A stretch of DNA of 64,000 nt from Leptospira ainlahdjerensis. Its GTDB lineage: Bacteria > Spirochaetota > Leptospiria > Leptospirales > Leptospiraceae. The stretch is from positions 31,941-95,940 of the forward strand of contig NZ_JAFFPU010000069.1 of assembly GCF_016919175.1 (NCBI RefSeq), in the 5' to 3' direction. Position 1 is the stretch's first letter. Every line of letters starts with the position of its first letter. The position numbers and the translations under genes are program-made. This document shows, one piece after another, positions 26,121 to 34,764 of the stretch. The notes under the pieces are model-generated. The model did not search any database, had not been told where the DNA came from, and saw nothing but the letters and a program-made list of their open reading frames with translations.

Positions 26121-26345
26121 TTATTCCAGATCCCCGAATTGGATTTCTCTTTCAAAATCTCCGACCAATTCTCGCTTTTGCAAAAAGCGAACTAGGCAAT
26201 CTCGATCGACATACACTTTGTCAATCGCGGTCATGATCTCATCAAAGGATCGCTGTGACAGCGCATGAAAAAAGAGACCTTCTGTTAGCAAGGCTCGAAA
26301 TTGGAGCACTTCCGGATGATGTCTAAACGACTCTTGATTCTTCAA
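26121..26345 (-). CDS. Small hypothetical protein downstream of polyvalent protein
   Basis: The start is TTG at 26345 with GGAAGG seven bases upstream, giving 74 residues: KNQESFRHHPEVLQFRALLT, FDEIMTAIDKVYVDRDCLVR. It is helical and 17 bases downstream of the 901-codon gene, so probably cotranscribed with it. The function is not recognised. Confidence 0.6.
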   Translation of the reverse strand: MKNQESFRHHPEVLQFRALLTEGLFFHALSQRSFDEIMTAIDKVYVDRDCLVRFLQKRELVGDFEREIQFGDLE

Positions 26346-26362
26346 ATATTTCCTTCCATATT

Positions 26363-29068
26363 TTATTTCAATACCTCTAAAGTGTAGGCTTCTTTGATTT
26401 GGATTGCCTTAAATATTGCCTCGTCAATATCCAAAAGAAAAGATTTTGCAAACATCATCGGCATACTTGAATCGTCCTCAATTTCTTTCAGTTTTAATTG
26501 AAGAGAATCTTTAATAATGGATAAATCTTGAATAATTACGTTTAATCTTCCGATTACGGAAGTAGAACCAACTCCTTTGTCTGCCGATACAGCGATCGAT
26601 GCCGCGAGCTCTTTAATTGTTTGAGGAGAAAGGGAGGTTACGTTGTCGCCTAGGACGCGCTGATAGGTCTTTGATAAAGAATCCATCATCACTTCCAGCA
26701 TTTTACGGTTTGTCGCGGCTGTTTCCATAGAGACAGTTCGAAGAGCTTCCCTTTGAATATCCGTAGCTACGGAATCAAAATCAAAATTATCAAACTGACC
26801 GGACTGTAATTCTTTGATATAGTTTTGAACGACAGACGGTCCACGACCGGGATATTTTGATCGGTTTTCAACAAACCATTTGTAAGCCCTGATCTGCATC
26901 GTCGCATTCGGTTTGTCGTTTACATCCTTTGCAAAAAGTCCAATGACTTCTGCGACTCCCAACGGAAGAGACCTGTCTTTTTTGTGAACGAGTGTAAAAA
27001 GATCCGGAGTCAGGTTATTTAAAGCCAATCTTTTGTTTACCTCTCCGATCGTGATCCCTAATTTTTCAGAAATTTTCTTCGCATCCCAACCGTCCTCTAC
27101 CATTTTCCCGTAGGCTTTCGCCTCATCAGTCGGCAATACGCTTCTTCTCTGATTTTCGGAGAGTTGAGAAGCAAGACGATCGTTACTGGATGCAAATTCT
27201 TTCGTAACAACCGGTATTTCAAAATTGGATGAAAGCTGGCCCTCTTCGATCAGTTCTTTTACGGCTTCGTATCTATGGTGACCTGCTACTACCGTCCATT
27301 TACCCTCCTGCTTATCGACGATAATAGGAAATCCAGGATCGTAACCTCCGTCCTTGATTTTCTGTTTTAAAGAATTGATTTGATTTCGATCGAAATCTTT
27401 TTTCGCAGTGTATTGTTCAATCGTTCGGATTTGATTGAATGGAAGTTTTGTGGGTGGTGATCCGTTTTGAGTCGAACCTCTTTCTTTAGAAGGTTTTGTT
27501 ATCCGTATTTGTCTTTTCTTAGTTATGACCTCTTCTTTCTCTTGCTTTTCTTTTTTTACAGGTTTCCAACCATCGGAAGTTTTTTCGCGGGTGATTCCAT
27601 CTTTCCAAACCTTCTTAGTTCCTAATTGTGCGGCGGGACGGCCTCTTTTCCCTTTTAAAATGAGTATTAACTTTTCAAGGGGTTCGCGAGCCGCAAGAAG
27701 CATTGTTTTAAACAAGTCTTGTTCGTCTTCGGATAGTTTTGATTCCTTTAGTTCCCCTCGAAGATCTACGAAATCCGATGCAATGTCTAAAATATCTTGG
27801 CGCGTATCGGAGATATAGGCAAGGTCCACAAACTCTTTTGCTCTTGAATCGAGACCTTGACTGAGGAGTGTTTTCTTTATGTGATCGATTAATTTTCCAT
27901 GATCTTTGTCATCGGGAGAAAGTTTGTAAATTGGGCGATCGGAGTATTTTTTTGGACGAACAATTGCCGCCGATTCTTGTTTTAATCTGAATTCATTTTC
28001 CGAATATCCTTCCGGTCTTACAAGCCTCGTCGAAACATAGTTCCCGTGTTTTCCATGAACTACAATTTTCTTCTTTATTAACTCGGCCGCATTTCCTGAT
28101 TTTTGAATAAAATGGAAACCCTTTTCCTCGAAAGAGGAGCCGCCCACTAATATTGTCCGTAACTGATTTGCTTTTTGGGATAGTCTTGAAAATTCTTCCC
28201 TCGGGTTTTGTAACTCTGCAAGTTTTGATTTTAAGAATTCGAGTTTCGGACTTTTTAATTCCTTTTTCGTAGCCTTTGTCGAAAGCCACTCCTTAAATTG
28301 GGGAATGGTTAAAGTAACAATCGAACCAAATCCTTTCCAACCCTTCTTGTAGTTTACAAGATACCCTTGTTTTGCAGATTTTTCGTCGTGAAAACCGAGC
28401 ATGACTTTATGTTCGTCGAAAGAGCCATCGCTGTTTTTTTGATTCACGACAAATACAATTTGTGAATCAGGATCGGGTCCGATGAATACGTCTACGTGAT
28501 CCCCATCCGCGCCTTGTGTTCTTTTGATATAACCGTAATCAAACTTGATTTGGTTTCTCCAATGCTTTCCATTTTCATCAACCCCAGACCTGTAAGATCC
28601 TTTCCGATTTTCGATTGATATCTCGATCCCTTGGATCCTTACATGAGTCTTTTTATAGTTACCCGCCTTTATTTGTGACAGGGTTGGTTCTGATTTTAAA
28701 ATGTTAGAAGTTCGTAATTCGAGTCTTGATTTTTGAGTCCCTTCGGCTTCTTCTTGTTCAGGACTCGAAACTTCGACAATTTCAGCGCGGTTTTTTAAGT
28801 AAGAAGCAAGAAACGTAACTCCAAGAGATTTGAACTCTTTTGAAAGTGCGATCATCGCATCCTGAGAGAGTTCTTTTTCAGACGAACGAAGAACTGTAAT
28901 TAGACCTTTTCTGGAAAGTGAGTTTATTTCACCTTCATTCCAGGGTTCTTCCTCTCCCATCACCCATTCTTGCCAATGAGGATTTGTTTTCGTCATCGAA
29001 AGATGAATCTTGTCTAAAATCGTTTCTGCGATTTCAGGTGTGATATCCTCTGAGGTCAGAATCTCCAA
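26363..29068 (-). CDS. Polyvalent protein: pyrophosphatase-like and ParB-like domains
   Basis: The product has 901 residues from a TTG start. About residues 140-260 (ENRKGSYRSGVDENGKHW, YGYIKRTQGADGDHVDVFIG) match the inorganic-pyrophosphatase-like domain common in phage polyvalent proteins. Near 480 is a spacer module, GRPAAQLGTKKVWKDGITRE. At about 545-720 is a ParB-like domain: LPFNQIRTIEQYTAKKDFDR, VVAGHHRYEAVKEL (the GHHR core), LSENQRRSVLPTDEAKAY and a helix-turn-helix EKLGITIGEVNKRLAL. The C-terminus is helical. Such proteins are thought to travel with phage DNA and act on host defences or on the DNA itself. Its place beside head genes fits delivery in the virion. Confidence 0.8.
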   Translation of the reverse strand: MEILTSEDITPEIAETILDKIHLSMTKTNPHWQEWVMGEEEPWNEGEINSLSRKGLITVLRSSEKELSQDAMIALSKEFKSLGVTFLASYLKNRAEIVEVSSPEQEEAEGTQKSRLELRTSNILKSEPTLSQIKAGNYKKTHVRIQGIEISIENRKGSYRSGVDENGKHWRNQIKFDYGYIKRTQGADGDHVDVFIGPDPDSQIVFVVNQKNSDGSFDEHKVMLGFHDEKSAKQGYLVNYKKGWKGFGSIVTLTIPQFKEWLSTKATKKELKSPKLEFLKSKLAELQNPREEFSRLSQKANQLRTILVGGSSFEEKGFHFIQKSGNAAELIKKKIVVHGKHGNYVSTRLVRPEGYSENEFRLKQESAAIVRPKKYSDRPIYKLSPDDKDHGKLIDHIKKTLLSQGLDSRAKEFVDLAYISDTRQDILDIASDFVDLRGELKESKLSEDEQDLFKTMLLAAREPLEKLILILKGKRGRPAAQLGTKKVWKDGITREKTSDGWKPVKKEKQEKEEVITKKRQIRITKPSKERGSTQNGSPPTKLPFNQIRTIEQYTAKKDFDRNQINSLKQKIKDGGYDPGFPIIVDKQEGKWTVVAGHHRYEAVKELIEEGQLSSNFEIPVVTKEFASSNDRLASQLSENQRRSVLPTDEAKAYGKMVEDGWDAKKISEKLGITIGEVNKRLALNNLTPDLFTLVHKKDRSLPLGVAEVIGLFAKDVNDKPNATMQIRAYKWFVENRSKYPGRGPSVVQNYIKELQSGQFDNFDFDSVATDIQREALRTVSMETAATNRKMLEVMMDSLSKTYQRVLGDNVTSLSPQTIKELAASIAVSADKGVGSTSVIGRLNVIIQDLSIIKDSLQLKLKEIEDDSSMPMMFAKSFLLDIDEAIFKAIQIKEAYTLEVLK

Positions 29069-29101
29069 TTTGATAAAAGCCTCGTCGTAACTTTTTTTTT
29101 A

Positions 29102-29599
29102 TTAAATTTTTAAATCCTCTCGGAGTCTATAAAGGGCCTCTTGATTCTCTCTTCTTTGGTCACGATCGAGCGATTTAACAAATCCGTCCCAGCTACCGGC
29201 TTGAATTGTTGCTCCGAAAGGTAATATTAAAATGACGGGAATATATCCGTGTAAGGTTTTAAAAGGAATTGCTACTTTTCTCTCTAATTTGGATACGAAG
29301 TCTTCCGACTTGTGAGTTTCTGCATTGTAGTGTAATACAATAATTTGCCCGACTGGTTCGGTTCTAAATTTGACTTTGTTTTTCCATGTGAACCAAGCCA
29401 AGGAAAGCATACCGTACAAATATTTCACAAGGACAAGATGGAGTTTTGTAGTTTGAAGTAGAACGGAAGCGCGGTATGAAAGAACTTTGTAAAGATCGGT
29501 TCTTTCAAAATAGAAAAGAAACTCGCCTATTTTCTTAGTTAAAAAGTTCGTTCTAAACGAAGATGATAACCAACTAAAGATACTCAAATTAGATTCCAT
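29102..29599 (-). CDS. Hypothetical protein, possibly membrane-associated
   Basis: The start is taken at ATG 29599, preceded by GAAGGAAATAAT (an upstream ATG at 29617 lacks this support), giving 165 residues. It has hydrophobic stretches (LVLVKYLYGMLSLAWF; TLHGYIPVILILPFGA) but no clear transmembrane topology. The C-terminus is charged. It lies between structural and polyvalent genes; function unknown. Confidence 0.6.
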   Translation of the reverse strand: MESNLSIFSWLSSSFRTNFLTKKIGEFLFYFERTDLYKVLSYRASVLLQTTKLHLVLVKYLYGMLSLAWFTWKNKVKFRTEPVGQIIVLHYNAETHKSEDFVSKLERKVAIPFKTLHGYIPVILILPFGATIQAGSWDGFVKSLDRDQRRENQEALYRLREDLKI

Positions 29600-29629
29600 A
29601 TTATTTCCTTCTTTCATCCTAAAATCCGA

Positions 29630-30748
29630 TTACTGTCTTCCGTTGAAGTTTGCGAGTGGTTTCATTTTGAAAAGTTTCGGTTTGTCCCGATCTTCTCCAC
29701 TTCCGCCTTCGATAAAACCAGTGACTCGAAATGTTGGATGATAATCGTAAATAATAGTGTAACCGTTTTTTGGTTTATCGGACAACCACTGGATTTTTGA
29801 GTCTCCAAAGATTAAGAAGTCTTCTCCCTCTTTGTGAGTTACAAAACCGTTTTTTCCTTTAGAAATAATTCGATCAACGGAGGCGATTGGAGAATAGGAA
29901 ACAACATCAAAAACTTTGTTTTGATAGGAGATAAATTCAGAATGTCTGAGAGTTGAAATAAGAAGTGTGATAATATCACCTTCTCCCATATTGTAACCAC
30001 CTCCAAGAACTCCCATAAGCTCCCCTTCCTGGAAAGTGATCTGACTACGATCAAAGATTTTCCTCGAATCCGGATCCACTCGATACGTTTTGTATCCAAT
30101 CTTTACCGGATTGTAGAAAAGCACTTTGAGTCTGTGTTTTCCGTTTACTCTTTTTGGAAAAATAACTGAGTTTAGAGTATATCCACTAAATTCTACTGAA
30201 ATGGGTTCTTCTTTCTCGGAATCCGGAACTTTAAAAACCTCGACGACTCCAATGATCGCACCGAAAGGAATTTTTGGGAAAAGAACGTATTCGTTTTTTC
30301 CCTCCGCTTCCACATACAATTCTTCAACTAAAGAAACTTTGTATTTTAATAGAACGGAATTCCAGTATTTTAGATTTTCCTCGACTTCAAAGAATTCTTC
30401 GTGTATTCGTTTGACTGTGAGCTGTTTTTGAGTTTCTCTCGAAAAAAGAACTGCGCTTTCAATTTTCGTAATCGGGGCGTAGCGAGTAAAAACTTTATTC
30501 CCTACTATTTTCCAAGCCGTTTCCTCCTGAATCAGTAAGTCCTCTTGGAACGTACGAATCAGTCCTTCCAAACAAAACTTGCAATCCGGAATTCTTTCTT
30601 CCGCCGGACAAGGGCAAGGCGAAAGTCTGTACCAAAGAGCAGACTCCCCTCTTCTCTCTAAAAGATCTTCATTCGTGAGTGGAGTAAGAATATTCGGTTT
30701 GGTCGTGATTGAAAAAGGTGTTACTCCACCTTGGCCGGATTTCCTCAT
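29630..30748 (-). CDS. Phage structural protein of unknown role
   Basis: The product has 372 residues beginning MRKSGQGGVTPFSITTKPNI. There is a CxC...CxxC cluster near residue 45 (LSPCPCPAEERIPDCKFCLE), possibly a metal site, then a beta-rich body (YGAIIGVVEVFKV-like strands; GGGYNMGEGDIITLLISTLR). It lies in a run of head-associated genes. A connector or portal-proximal role is possible but not shown. Its start overlaps the cold-shock-like gene's stop by 4 bases. Confidence 0.5.
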   Translation of the reverse strand: MRKSGQGGVTPFSITTKPNILTPLTNEDLLERRGESALWYRLSPCPCPAEERIPDCKFCLEGLIRTFQEDLLIQEETAWKIVGNKVFTRYAPITKIESAVLFSRETQKQLTVKRIHEEFFEVEENLKYWNSVLLKYKVSLVEELYVEAEGKNEYVLFPKIPFGAIIGVVEVFKVPDSEKEEPISVEFSGYTLNSVIFPKRVNGKHRLKVLFYNPVKIGYKTYRVDPDSRKIFDRSQITFQEGELMGVLGGGYNMGEGDIITLLISTLRHSEFISYQNKVFDVVSYSPIASVDRIISKGKNGFVTHKEGEDFLIFGDSKIQWLSDKPKNGYTIIYDYHPTFRVTGFIEGGSGEDRDKPKLFKMKPLANFNGRQ

Positions 30749-30996
30749 GGTTTGGAAACTTTCGTTGCTTGCAAAACGAACTCTCCGCGCTTTTTGTCGA
30801 AACCTTTACGAAGTGAGAATTTAACTTCTTTTCCTTCTTTGATTTCCGTTTCTGGGAGAAAAGAATACTTTGCGTTAAAGAAATATTCTATTCCGTCTTT
30901 CCCTGTGATAAAACCGTAACCTCCGCGATTAGAGTCGCGATTCCAAGGAATGTATTTTCGAACCTTTCCAGTTAAAGTGTGTTTGTAAGTTTCCAA
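30745..30996 (-). CDS. Cold-shock-domain-like protein
   Basis: The product has 83 residues from a TTG start that overlaps the upstream gene. The sequence TGKVRKYIPWNRDSNRGGYG, FITGKDGIEYFFNAKYSFLP, EGKEVKFSLRKGFDKKRGEF follows the cold-shock fold: GKV, GYGFI, FF, G-x-x-V-x-F. It likely binds single-stranded RNA or DNA; in a phage it could modulate host or late messages. The GYGFI block resembles RNP1 with a loop insertion before it. Confidence 0.7.
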   Translation of the reverse strand: METYKHTLTGKVRKYIPWNRDSNRGGYGFITGKDGIEYFFNAKYSFLPETEIKEGKEVKFSLRKGFDKKRGEFVLQATKVSKP

Positions 30997-31526
30997 TCGA
31001 TATATTCAGCGAGCCACGAATCCGATTCAGGTTCGTGGCAACACGTCGGTTCCTCCCAGATCCCGATTGAATATAAATCGGCCTTTCGTATCGGACCAAA
31101 TTTTCTTTCTAGCCTAATTCTTTCCTCATTGGCTTCCACGTTTTCCTCGTATCGGTCATCGGTTCGAATTCGTTCTTTAGAATCTCGTATTATTCCCTGT
31201 CTGAAAATCTCATCGATTTCACTCAAATCCACTTCTTCAAAATCATCAACACTGACGGCTATATATTCATGGGAACAGTTCGGGTGCATTGGACAACAAA
31301 ATTGATATTCTTCCAAGTGAAGCAGTGCGTTACTTTTACCAGGCCAAACTGCGATCGAAGTAATTGGATCTCCGGAGAACTTATCCCCTCCCAAAAATTT
31401 GAGTCCTCGGGACTTCATGTATTTTTCATCTTGGAGGCTTTCCAAGGATGGAAAGACCCGTGCAATCTGTCCGAGAAACTCCTTACACTTGGAACAAACG
31501 ATCGGATTCGATTCGAAAGAGGTCAC
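30972..31526 (-). CDS. MuF-like head protein, zinc-binding C-terminal part
   Basis: The product has 184 residues. It has CSKCKEFLGQIARVFPS near residue 11 and CCPMHPNCSHEYIAV near 78, the Cys/His pattern of the C-terminal region of MuF/SPP1 gp7-type head proteins. The rest is acidic and helical, ending AEYIDWKLTNTL. It overlaps the preceding 326-codon gene by 4 bases (ATGA), suggesting that the two polypeptides together replace a single MuF-like protein. Confidence 0.6.
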   Translation of the reverse strand: MTSFESNPIVCSKCKEFLGQIARVFPSLESLQDEKYMKSRGLKFLGGDKFSGDPITSIAVWPGKSNALLHLEEYQFCCPMHPNCSHEYIAVSVDDFEEVDLSEIDEIFRQGIIRDSKERIRTDDRYEENVEANEERIRLERKFGPIRKADLYSIGIWEEPTCCHEPESDSWLAEYIDWKLTNTL

Positions 31527-32503
31527 GAGTAAGAACCGCCACCAAATTGAACATACGCCGCGCCTTGTTTCTCATTTGCGAGCATGAGAAGTTTACCGTT
31601 ATTAAAATTGATGGATGCTTCCGTATATGCAAATCGGGTCATGTCCCGGTTTAGGTGATCGGTAACAAGTTTTTCGTATTTTCTTTCCCGGCGAGCTTGT
31701 GTTAAGTCAGAAATCCCATCTTCGAATAATCCTAGTGCTTCCTTTATTTCAGTGTCATCCGGTGAAATCATGAGTGACTTGATTTCTTCTTCAGTTGCGT
31801 TTCTTGCAAGTGCTTCCGCAATTTGGCGTCTGTACATTTTTGTGATTAATTCGTATGACTTTCCCGATCTTTCTCCGTTCTTATCATACACAGCAAGCCA
31901 CTGGGCTCCTTTGGCTTGTCCATAGATAAGAGAGTAGGTTTGTTCTCTTGTTAATCCCGTTTCCTCCATGAGAACATCGATGTCTCCAAGTTCGGGTAGG
32001 TTGTAGACGATCGCACGCTCTGAAAATTCAGGGATTGTCATCTCTTTTAGTTCGCCAGGGTCTTCTCCCTCTCCGATCATATACTGCGCGATGTATCCGA
32101 GAATCGTAGCTTTGTTCCTTTCTTCTAAATAAATGCGGTTCCAGTCTTGGGCTAAAAAATCAAAGATTCCTTGATCGGCTTCCTCTAATTCGTCCCGAGA
32201 AATGACTCCTTCCGGAAAGATGATTCTTCCGGTTTGGCGAGGCAGTTTTGAATAATCTTTTGAAGGATCCGGTGTTACATTGATCGTTCTTGGAAAAAAG
32301 GTAGGTCGGACTAGGAGTTCTCCAAAAAACTTCTTTCGAAGAACACCCATCGCATCGGACCAAAGGGATTTTCGAATTTCGAACTGGATTCCTTTTTTTG
32401 GATCACCTAAAAGAGCGTATTGTAAGGAGATAAAATAGTAGAGCCAAGCATAGGTGAGTTCCCGTAAGACTCTATACTCTGAAAGAGGAGATTCTCGTTT
32501 CAT
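31523..32503 (-). CDS. MuF-like head morphogenesis protein, N-terminal part
   Basis: The product has 326 residues. It is helical with SREQ-like turns (LTREQTYSLIYGQAKGAQWL) and ends RFAYTEASINFNNGKLLMLA, NEKQGAAYVQFGGGSYS, the kind of sequence that leads into the Cys/His part of MuF proteins; that part is encoded by the next gene. It would sit at the portal vertex and may be injected with DNA. The homology call is moderate and rests on the pair. Confidence 0.55.
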   Translation of the reverse strand: MKRESPLSEYRVLRELTYAWLYYFISLQYALLGDPKKGIQFEIRKSLWSDAMGVLRKKFFGELLVRPTFFPRTINVTPDPSKDYSKLPRQTGRIIFPEGVISRDELEEADQGIFDFLAQDWNRIYLEERNKATILGYIAQYMIGEGEDPGELKEMTIPEFSERAIVYNLPELGDIDVLMEETGLTREQTYSLIYGQAKGAQWLAVYDKNGERSGKSYELITKMYRRQIAEALARNATEEEIKSLMISPDDTEIKEALGLFEDGISDLTQARRERKYEKLVTDHLNRDMTRFAYTEASINFNNGKLLMLANEKQGAAYVQFGGGSYS

Positions 32504-32508
32504 AAAGT

Positions 32509-32533
32509 AAACCTCTCTTAAAGTGAGAGGTTT
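32509..32533. terminator. Hairpin between acidic repeat protein and MuF-like gene
   Basis: AAACCTCTC, a 7-base loop, and GAGAGGTTT form a perfect 9-bp stem. Plus-strand T-rich sequence (ATTCTTTTTATTC) follows it, and a weaker TTTACTTT follows in the minus direction. It may attenuate the minus operon at this point. Confidence 0.5.
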
Positions 32534-32540
32534 ATTCTTT

Positions 32541-33074
32541 TTATTCGATCCCGGCTTCCCTTAGGAGCTTACAGGCCTTCCAGAATAGGACGTGAAGGAC
32601 CGTATCTCTTCCTCTTTGATTTTCAATTGAGGAGCAAACACTATCGAAGAGAACTTGTCTATCCTGAGACGATAACTTGCCAACTTTCTCAGCGAATTCC
32701 GTTTCGCTCTCCGGAGTTCCTGAAATCAAACCGGACGCATTGAGTAAGCGGAATCCTTTCCAAAAAAGGATATGGAGAACGGTGTCTCGGGATTGCTGAT
32801 TGACTACCGAAGAATAAAGACTGTCAAAGAGGTTTTGCCTATCTTCCTCATTCAATTCAAGCACCAAATTTGCAAGAATCACGTCTTCGTCTTCTGCCTT
32901 GTCGGTTTGTTTTATTTCGGTTCGCTCAATTTCCTCGGAAATGGGATGAGTTTCCGGGGTAGGGATTGCAGAAATATTTTCCGAAGGGATTTCGTCTTCG
33001 GAAAAGGCTATCTCTTCTTTATTTTCAATCGGACATTCAGGGAATTCATTTTCGACAGTTTCATTTGTAGACAT
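32541..33074 (-). CDS. Acidic protein with a tandem 43-residue repeat
   Basis: The product has 177 residues. The first ~70 are a Glu/Pro/Ile-rich disordered stretch. Then two copies of one unit follow: LNEEDRQNLFDSLYSSVVNQ through LLNASGL and LSSQDRQVLFDSVCSSIENQ through LLREAGI, with RDTVLHILFWK / RDTVLHVLFWK shared. Each is probably a helical pair. The function is unknown; it lies upstream of the MuF-like gene and could be a head or injection accessory. Confidence 0.65.
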   Translation of the reverse strand: MSTNETVENEFPECPIENKEEIAFSEDEIPSENISAIPTPETHPISEEIERTEIKQTDKAEDEDVILANLVLELNEEDRQNLFDSLYSSVVNQQSRDTVLHILFWKGFRLLNASGLISGTPESETEFAEKVGKLSSQDRQVLFDSVCSSIENQRGRDTVLHVLFWKACKLLREAGIE

Positions 33075-33192
33075 GGAATCGATTCCTTATTTTGAATTTT
33101 CCAAATTCTACGTGTTTGCGCGACGTATCGGGAAAAGAATCGATTTGATTTTAAGGATTTTATCTAATTTTTTTTAAGGGAGTGAAAAATTT

Positions 33193-33236
33193 CCAAACAG
33201 GCTTAATCAATTTCAATCTTAATACAGCCCGTTTGG
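33193..33236. terminator. Imperfect hairpin after the 155-codon gene
   Basis: CCAAACAGGCT at 33193-33203 pairs with AGCCCGTTTGG at 33226-33236 (one mismatch), and on the minus strand AAATTTTT follows the stem. It lies just past the stop of the 33257..33724 gene, so it could be a weak terminator. Confidence 0.4.
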
Positions 33237-33256
33237 AGGTAACGGTCAAATATATG

Positions 33257-33724
33257 TTAGCCGGTTTTTTTAAAAAAACGCAAACGCATTGTTTTTCGAA
33301 AAGTCTCTAAAACAGACGGTTTATTGTTACGATTCGTGATTTCAAATCGCCTCAAGTCTACAGGAAATTCTAAAGGTGTTCCTATACTTGATAAAACGAG
33401 AATTACACCTGTGTCGGTTTCAAGAGGCATTCCGCCAAATGGACCCGCAGAATTCTTTTTTGGTTTTCGATATATCTCTTGGATGATTCCATATTCGCCT
33501 TCTTTTGGATATTCATATCCACCTCGTAAGGACTCAATTAACCTTACTTTATCCCCGACCTTAAAGACAACTTTCCTGTTTAATAGCTCGGAAATATCTT
33601 CTACAAGGTCTTCTTTCTTTTCGCTGGATAGGGTCGCAAATTCCGCCTTCCGATTTTCTATATCTTTGATTAGCCCTGCAATTATCTGCGCTCGTTTGCT
33701 AAAGTCATAGTCGTCAAAAATCAT
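33257..33724 (-). CDS. Hypothetical protein with an SH3-like middle
   Basis: The product is 155 residues with a helical start (MIFDDYDFSKRAQIIAGLIK), then FKVGDKVRLIESLRGG and GEYGIIQEIYRKPKKN, which resemble an SH3-like beta barrel. The C-terminus is basic. It is separated from the genes on both sides by noncoding gaps, so probably has its own promoter (TATAAT on the minus strand at 33758-33763). Function not recognised. Confidence 0.55.
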   Translation of the reverse strand: MIFDDYDFSKRAQIIAGLIKDIENRKAEFATLSSEKKEDLVEDISELLNRKVVFKVGDKVRLIESLRGGYEYPKEGEYGIIQEIYRKPKKNSAGPFGGMPLETDTGVILVLSSIGTPLEFPVDLRRFEITNRNNKPSVLETFRKTMRLRFFKKTG

Positions 33725-34070
33725 ATCCGTTCCTATATGTCTTTAACGGATTCTACAATTATAACAATAAAGGAATTGATAAACGATTCTCTATATTCTT
33801 AATTGCGAATCCATTTTCCTTAAAACGTTTGAACGTTATTTGACTTGTGTCCACTATTTATTTCAGAAAATATTACATTTTTCAGTTTTAATGTAAGGGA
33901 TGAGAAAACTGTGACTTTTGCAAAATAGCAAAGGTTTTATAATATTGAAGTGTTTTAGATAACTATTTTCAAAACTTACGGCATTTACCTATTTCGTATT
34001 AATTCTCCCATTTATAATGCGGAATGACGAAATAATTCAAGTCCGGCTCTTGTTCGTATTTCAAAGTCTA
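33725..34070. other. AT-rich noncoding region with possible promoter
   Basis: This stretch of about 346 bases holds no gene. On the minus strand TATAAT lies at 33758-33763, some 30 bases upstream of the 155-codon gene, with only a poor -35 match around 33781. The rest is very AT-rich without long repeats that I can see. Confidence 0.4.
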
Positions 34071-34694
34071 TTAAGCTTTTTTCATCTCCGGCTTTTTTAA
34101 AACAATTCGTTTAATAAAAGACACTTTGTGAAGCGACTCCCATCCGTACAATTGGATCATACTTGCGTATTCCAAGGAACGAGAAATCATTCGGCTTGGA
34201 TCCGAGTCAAAAAGAAGTTCAAAGATTATCTTTTCATACTCTTTTATCGAATAACTTTCCGGGTGTAACCTAAATCCTAAATGTGCGATTTCTCTTTCTA
34301 AAGTATTCAATCTAAATATAAATTGTATCCGGTTTAACTCGAAGAAATAAAGAATCAAAGTAACGCCGACCAAAATCACCACTGAAATCCCTAAAAAAAA
34401 GAATGATGATCCGGATAGATCCAGTCTTGGGATTAATCCGAGTAACGCGCCCGAAAGAAACGAGGTAACATAAAGCCAGACCTTGAGAGACTTCGTTTTT
34501 TGAGTTTCAAGAAAATTGCGTAGATGAGATATAAATATAGACCACCAAAGAACTAATTCAGCAGTCTTTTTGTTTCTTTTGAATTCATTCAATGAATTAC
34601 GCGGCAATTCACTTGTAGATCGAGCCAAACACACTTCCAAAGCAAGCAACTGAGCTTTATACAAAGGATATGGATTTTCTTGGCTCGGTTTCAT
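34071..34694 (-). CDS. Two-pass membrane protein
   Basis: The product has 207 residues with two hydrophobic segments, about 75-90 (VWLYVTSFLSGALLGLI) and 98-115 (FFFLGISVVILVGVTLILYF), and a helical C-terminal domain. No motif was recognised. It sits directly downstream of the terminase gene, but could be a superinfection-exclusion or other accessory product rather than a structural one. No evidence decides. Confidence 0.55.
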   Translation of the reverse strand: MKPSQENPYPLYKAQLLALEVCLARSTSELPRNSLNEFKRNKKTAELVLWWSIFISHLRNFLETQKTKSLKVWLYVTSFLSGALLGLIPRLDLSGSSFFFLGISVVILVGVTLILYFFELNRIQFIFRLNTLEREIAHLGFRLHPESYSIKEYEKIIFELLFDSDPSRMISRSLEYASMIQLYGWESLHKVSFIKRIVLKKPEMKKA

Positions 34695-34764
34695 ATTTGC
34701 AGGACGGTCGCGACAAATACAATTGGCGAGTACAATTTTTATTGCACTAAAAAAATTCTCTCAC

